A stretch of DNA of 64,000 nucleotides from an uncultured Rhodospirillales bacterium (lineage in GTDB: Bacteria; Pseudomonadota; Alphaproteobacteria; ATCC43930; CGMCC-115725). A model generated the notes under the pieces. It saw only the letters and a program-made list of their open reading frames with translations, was not told where the DNA came from and ran no database searches. The translations under genes were made by a program, and so were the position numbers. Positions 62,400 to 64,000 of this stretch are shown here, in pieces. Each line of letters opens with the position of its first letter. The first letter of the stretch is position 1. The stretch is taken from positions 1-64,000 of the forward strand of contig CAIKMD010000002.1 of NCBI GenBank assembly GCA_903828515.1. The letters run 5' to 3'.

Positions 62400-64000
62400 T
62401 CATGGCCACATCGCGCCGCGTACCGTATCGACGATCTGGTAAGCGTCGGCTGCAATGCTGTCGCCGCGCCAGGCGACGTGACCGTCGGGGCGGACCAGAA
62501 CCAGAAGTCGTTCGTACAGTCGGGCGATTTCGGGATCGGCGATATCGACAACGGTCAGGGGCAACCCCGCCTTGCCGCCTGCCTCGATCAGGGCGTCGCC
62601 GGTCGCGTCGCCGAAACGGAGCAGGGTGAAGTCCTTGCCGAACAGATCGAGCGTCGAGCGTTCCGGCGTGATCCAGGCATGGGGCGCGCGGTGGCCTGGA
62701 TGGGCCGTCGGGGTGTAATTGGCAACCTCGAGCGGCGGCGCCGCCGAACCATCCGCCAGCACGAGGGGTGACGGATCGTAGCGATAGCCGAGATGCACGC
62801 CGATCGGCGCGAAATGCTTGATCTTGGGTGGCAAAAGCGCGGCGATCCCGGCGCGCGCGGTATCGCCGCGTGCCCCGTCTTCTTCGAGGTGTTCCGGCAC
62901 CGCAAAGATCGAGGTGCTTTTGTCGTAATTATCGGCGGCCTCGAGCGTATTGAAGAGTCCGACCGGGCGGCGTTCGGCTTCATAGCTTGCCAGCAGATGG
63001 GCGCCGCCCCAACCGGCAAGCCGCGCCTGAATTTTCCAGGCGAGATCGACCGCGTCGCCGATTCCGGTATTCATGCCGAAGCCACCGGTCGGGACGAACA
63101 GGTGACAGGCATCGCCGGCCAGAAAGCATCGCTGCGTTCCATAGCTCTCGGCAACCAATTGGCGCGGCAGCCAGTTCTGCGCTGAGAGCAACTCGACCGC
63201 GATATCGGCGCCGACCGCACGGCGAATGAGGGCGATGGGTTCGCCCGACGCGGTTTCCCCCGGCGCCAGATAGCGGTTGAAAACCCATTCGTCGCCGCCA
63301 TTGATCGTATAAATCACGCCGCCGATACCCGGCGCGAGGACCCAATACATCACGCCGGGTCGCCGTCCGAGGCGCGCATCGAGCGCCGGCGCGCGGAAAT
63401 AGAGTCCCGACGCGTTGCCGAGCGTGCCGCGTCCCGCCAAGGAGATGCCGAGACCGTTTCGCACGACGCTGTTTGCGCCGTCGCAACCGACGAGATAGTC
63501 GGCCGGGATGCTGTCGCGACGCCCTGTCGCGACCTCGACGATGTCGGCCACGACGCCGTCCGCGCTCTCGGTGAATTTATCGAGACGCCAGCCATACCGC
63601 GTCTCGACCGCCGGCAGGGTTGTGACGTGGGAGCGCAGCATGCGTTCGAGCGGCGATTGAGCGGTCCATGTTTTGTAGTAGGGCGAGGCGGCAATTTCGG
63701 GCGTGCCGGCGGCGAGTGTCTTGGCATCGCGCGCGAGTTCGTTGATCGACGGAATCGGAAAACGAAAGACCTCGTGTCCGAGCATCCGGTCCATGTAGAT
63801 CACGTCGAGCGCGCGGTCGCGCGGCACGCCGGCATCGATCGTCTTTTGATCGAGGCCCAGGCGGCGAAAATGCTCCATCGTCCGAACCCCGATGGAAATC
63901 GCGCGCGGATGCGGATGCACGTCGATCAGGGGTTCGATCAACAGGCTGGGGATCCCGCGCCAGGCTAGGTCGATGGCGAGGGTCAGACCGACCGGTCCGG
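62400..64000 (-). CDS. FAD-dependent aromatic monooxygenase (partial, runs off the right edge)
   Basis: At least 533 residues; the N terminus lies beyond the window, since the frame stays open to 64000 with VGLTLAIDLAWRGIPSLLIE, the end of the dinucleotide-binding fold. Later motifs are DYLVGCDGANSVVRNGLG (DG motif) and CFLAGDACHLFVPTGGFGMNTGIGDAVDLAWK (GD motif binding FAD ribityl). Size with the C-terminal thioredoxin-like domain fits MhpA/TfdB/PheA-type phenol hydroxylases. Substrate unknown. Confidence 0.9.
   Translation of the reverse strand, partial: GPVGLTLAIDLAWRGIPSLLIEPLIDVHPHPRAISIGVRTMEHFRRLGLDQKTIDAGVPRDRALDVIYMDRMLGHEVFRFPIPSINELARDAKTLAAGTPEIAASPYYKTWTAQSPLERMLRSHVTTLPAVETRYGWRLDKFTESADGVVADIVEVATGRRDSIPADYLVGCDGANSVVRNGLGISLAGRGTLGNASGLYFRAPALDARLGRRPGVMYWVLAPGIGGVIYTINGGDEWVFNRYLAPGETASGEPIALIRRAVGADIAVELLSAQNWLPRQLVAESYGTQRCFLAGDACHLFVPTGGFGMNTGIGDAVDLAWKIQARLAGWGGAHLLASYEAERRPVGLFNTLEAADNYDKSTSIFAVPEHLEEDGARGDTARAGIAALLPPKIKHFAPIGVHLGYRYDPSPLVLADGSAAPPLEVANYTPTAHPGHRAPHAWITPERSTLDLFGKDFTLLRFGDATGDALIEAGGKAGLPLTVVDIADPEIARLYERLLVLVRPDGHVAWRGDSIAADAYQIVDTVRGAMWP

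Overview
The window (64 kb, GC-rich, dense coding, many ATGA or GTGA overlaps) looks like a chromosome segment of an Alphaproteobacterium. It starts inside the 3' end of a 23S rRNA gene followed by 5S rRNA and an initiator tRNA, an order common in that class. No transposase, phage gene or CRISPR array was seen. The genus cannot be fixed from the sequence alone.

Region 1 (1-2.2 kb): end of an rRNA operon, tRNA-fMet with terminator, then one orphan substrate-binding protein gene closed off by a degenerate copy of the tRNA 3' part with its own terminator. Region 2 (2.2-5.7 kb): tungstate-type transporter genes tupA-tupB, a DUF2325 coiled-coil protein and a zinc-ribbon protein.

Region 3 (5.8-28.7 kb): a catabolic block with five Rieske non-heme oxygenase genes. 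Around them are a LysR regulator, a LigB-type extradiol dioxygenase, a LigJ-like hydratase, a LigI-like lactonase, a glyoxalase-family protein and a TrzA/AtzB-like amidohydrolase. Two ABC import modules each have a fused permease and two tandem binding proteins, and neither has an ATPase gene nearby. The set suggests uptake of carboxylated aromatic or heterocyclic compounds, ring hydroxylation, and cleavage by a protocatechuate-4,5-cleavage-like route.

Region 4 (29-43 kb): a divergon for ureide nitrogen. Leftward, nine tightly packed genes encode a peptide/nickel-type ABC importer, the AtzG-AtzE-AtzH set, a GntR regulator and allophanate hydrolase. Rightward, an outer-membrane protein, a biuret-hydrolase-like cysteine hydrolase and an NCS2-like permease. 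The 664-base gap between the arms holds sigma-54-like promoters and two copies of a GntR-like operator. Region 5 (43-54.5 kb): a second GntR gene divergent from urtABCDE-ureDABCEFG, with a good sigma-54 promoter match before urtA. Together regions 4 and 5 would turn biuret-like or oxalurate-like compounds and urea into ammonia and CO2 under nitrogen control.

Region 6 (54.5-64 kb): a Gfo/Idh/MocA dehydrogenase, an orphan EutA-like reactivase, a bicupin, a sixth Rieske oxygenase, a MarC membrane protein, a carboxymuconolactone-decarboxylase-like protein, a luciferase-like flavin monooxygenase and an FAD aromatic hydroxylase that runs off the right edge.
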